Positions 24,295 through 25,264 of a DNA stretch of 25,264 nt are shown here, piece after piece; within the stretch, counting starts at the first letter, position 1; every line of letters begins with the position of its first letter. Below the pieces are notes generated by a model. The model searched no databases. It was not told the DNA's origin and saw nothing but the letters and a program-made list of their open reading frames with translations. Position numbers and translations under genes: made by a program. Origin of the DNA: CAVRZY01 sp963725415 (GTDB taxonomy: Bacteria; Acidobacteriota; Terriglobia; Bryobacterales; Bryobacteraceae); the NCBI GenBank assembly GCA_963725415.1, contig CAVRZY010000271.1:1-25264 (forward strand), in the 5' to 3' direction.

Positions 24295-25264
24295 TCGGGC
24301 AGCGAAGCCTTGGACCTGCTGCGAAGCCCGGATCTGATCGGGATCGGCATGGCCGCGGACGCGCTCCGGCGGAAGCTTCATCCGGAAGGCGTGGTCTCCT
24401 ACATCATCGACCGCAACATCAACTACACCAACGTCTGCACCGAGTACTGCACCTTCTGCGCCTTCTACCACCCGGTGGGCCATGCTGAGGGCTACGTCCT
24501 CGGCAAGCAGGCGCTGTTTGACAAGATCCAGGAGACGCTCGAGCTGGGCGGCACCGGCATCCTGATGCAAGGCGGCCTGCACCCGGACCTGAAGATCGAC
24601 TGGTACGAGGACCTGCTGCGCTCGATCAAGCAGCGCTTCCAGATCCACCTGCACTGCTTCTCCTCGCCGGAGATCCTGAACATCGCCGAGGTCAGCGGGC
24701 TGAGCATCCGCGACACCATGGCGCGGCTGCGGGACGCCGGACTGGATTCGATTCCCGGCGGCGGCGCGGAGATCCTGGACGACGAGGTGCGCACCGCATC
24801 AGCCGGCTGAAGTGCTCGACCCGGGAGTGGCTCGAGGTGCACCGCGTGGCGCACCAGCTCGGCATGCGCACCACCGCCACCATGATGTTCGGCTGCGGCG
24901 AAACCATCGAGCAGCGCATGAATCACTGGACGTCGTGCGGCGGCTCCAGGAGGAGACCGGCGGGTTCACCGCCTTCATCCCCTGGACGTTCCAGAGGGAG
25001 AACACCGCGCTGGGGCGTTCGGTGCGCGAGGAGGCCACTGCGGTCGAGTACCTGAAGACGCTGGCGGTCTCGCGCCTCTACCTTGACAACATCCCGAACA
25101 TCCAGGCTTCCTGGGTGACGCAGGGGCTGAAGACTTGCCAGGTGGCCCTGCGCTTCGGCGCCAACGACGTGGGCAGCATCATGATCGAGGAGAACGTGGT
25201 GGCGGCGGCCGGCGCGCACCACTGCGCCTCGGAAGAGGAACTGCGCCGCATCATCCGCGACGCC
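23921..25264 (+). repeat. Diverged outer arm of the inverted repeat
   Basis: This segment is the reverse-complement counterpart of about 15256-16639, covering the mqnA 3' half and mqnC. Nucleotide identity is only about 80-85% by eye, against about 99% for the inner arm, and the switch is abrupt near 23920/16640. Gene order and the ATGA overlap are the same in both. Confidence 0.75.
24291..25264 (+). pseudogene. mqnC: MqnC, frameshifted and cut by the window edge (right copy)
   Basis: This is a homologue of the intact mqnC at 15203-16234. The radical-SAM cluster motif NVCTEYCTFCAFY is present. The frame breaks near 24305 (after MIGQR), near 24790 (a base missing in DDEVRHR, giving DDEVRTASAG) and near 24930 (a base missing in NHLDVVRRLQ). 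Between breaks the protein is about 90% identical to the left copy, with many silent differences. True divergence is therefore mixed with small indels. The gene runs off the right edge at LRRIIRDA, about 16 residues before its expected end. Confidence 0.85.

Overview
This window looks like a GC-rich chromosome segment from an Acidobacteriota member, most likely of the Solibacter/Bryobacterales type. The support is: two large secreted beta-propeller proteins ending in the Solibacter-type C-terminal domain (TIGR03437-like), an imuA-imuB-dnaE2 mutagenesis cassette, futalosine-pathway menaquinone genes, strong G/C bias at third codon positions, and several toxin-antitoxin (TA) pairs. The taxon is inferred from gene content; no rRNA or other marker gene is present.

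Layout. 1-1822: an IS1634-like insertion sequence, followed by a 149-nt imperfect palindrome (1881-2029). 2059-7869, minus strand: a DNA-damage mutagenesis operon read imuA, imuB, RHH antitoxin, MazF/PemK toxin, a 50-codon basic small ORF, dnaE2. The TA pair and the small ORF lie between imuB and dnaE2. The dnaE2 N-terminus has two compensating frameshifts, and ImuB appears to lack an N-terminal block. 7933-10951, minus strand: an unusual antitoxin candidate, a VapC-type PIN toxin and a secreted SBBP/TIGR03437 protein, joined by ATGA overlaps behind a promoter with a 12-bp palindrome on its -10 box. 11016-11843: a secreted PIG-L-type deacetylase. 11954-12584, plus strand: an AbrB-like antitoxin with a second VapC. 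12597-17032, minus strand: mqnA (frameshifted), mqnC, then an ABC-2 exporter (one ATPase, two permeases), packed like one operon.

15.25-25.26 kb is one giant inverted repeat centred on a 15-nt spacer at 20262-20276. Each arm carries, from apex outward, a secreted NHL-repeat/TIGR03437 gene lacking its natural 3' end, a MITE-like palindrome, mqnA and mqnC. The inner ~3.6 kb of the arms is about 99% identical or better. Outside a sharp step inside mqnA, identity falls to roughly 80%. Each NHL copy has one frameshift at a different place, and the right-hand mqnA/mqnC copies carry several small indels. The structure is either a fold-back or strain-chimera assembly product, or a real palindromic duplication homogenised by gene conversion. 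The sequence alone cannot decide, but the truncated genes at the apex and the indel clustering lean toward artefact.

Functionally, the left half combines inducible mutagenesis with stress-type TA modules, and the right half combines menaquinone synthesis with an exporter and surface or secreted propeller proteins.
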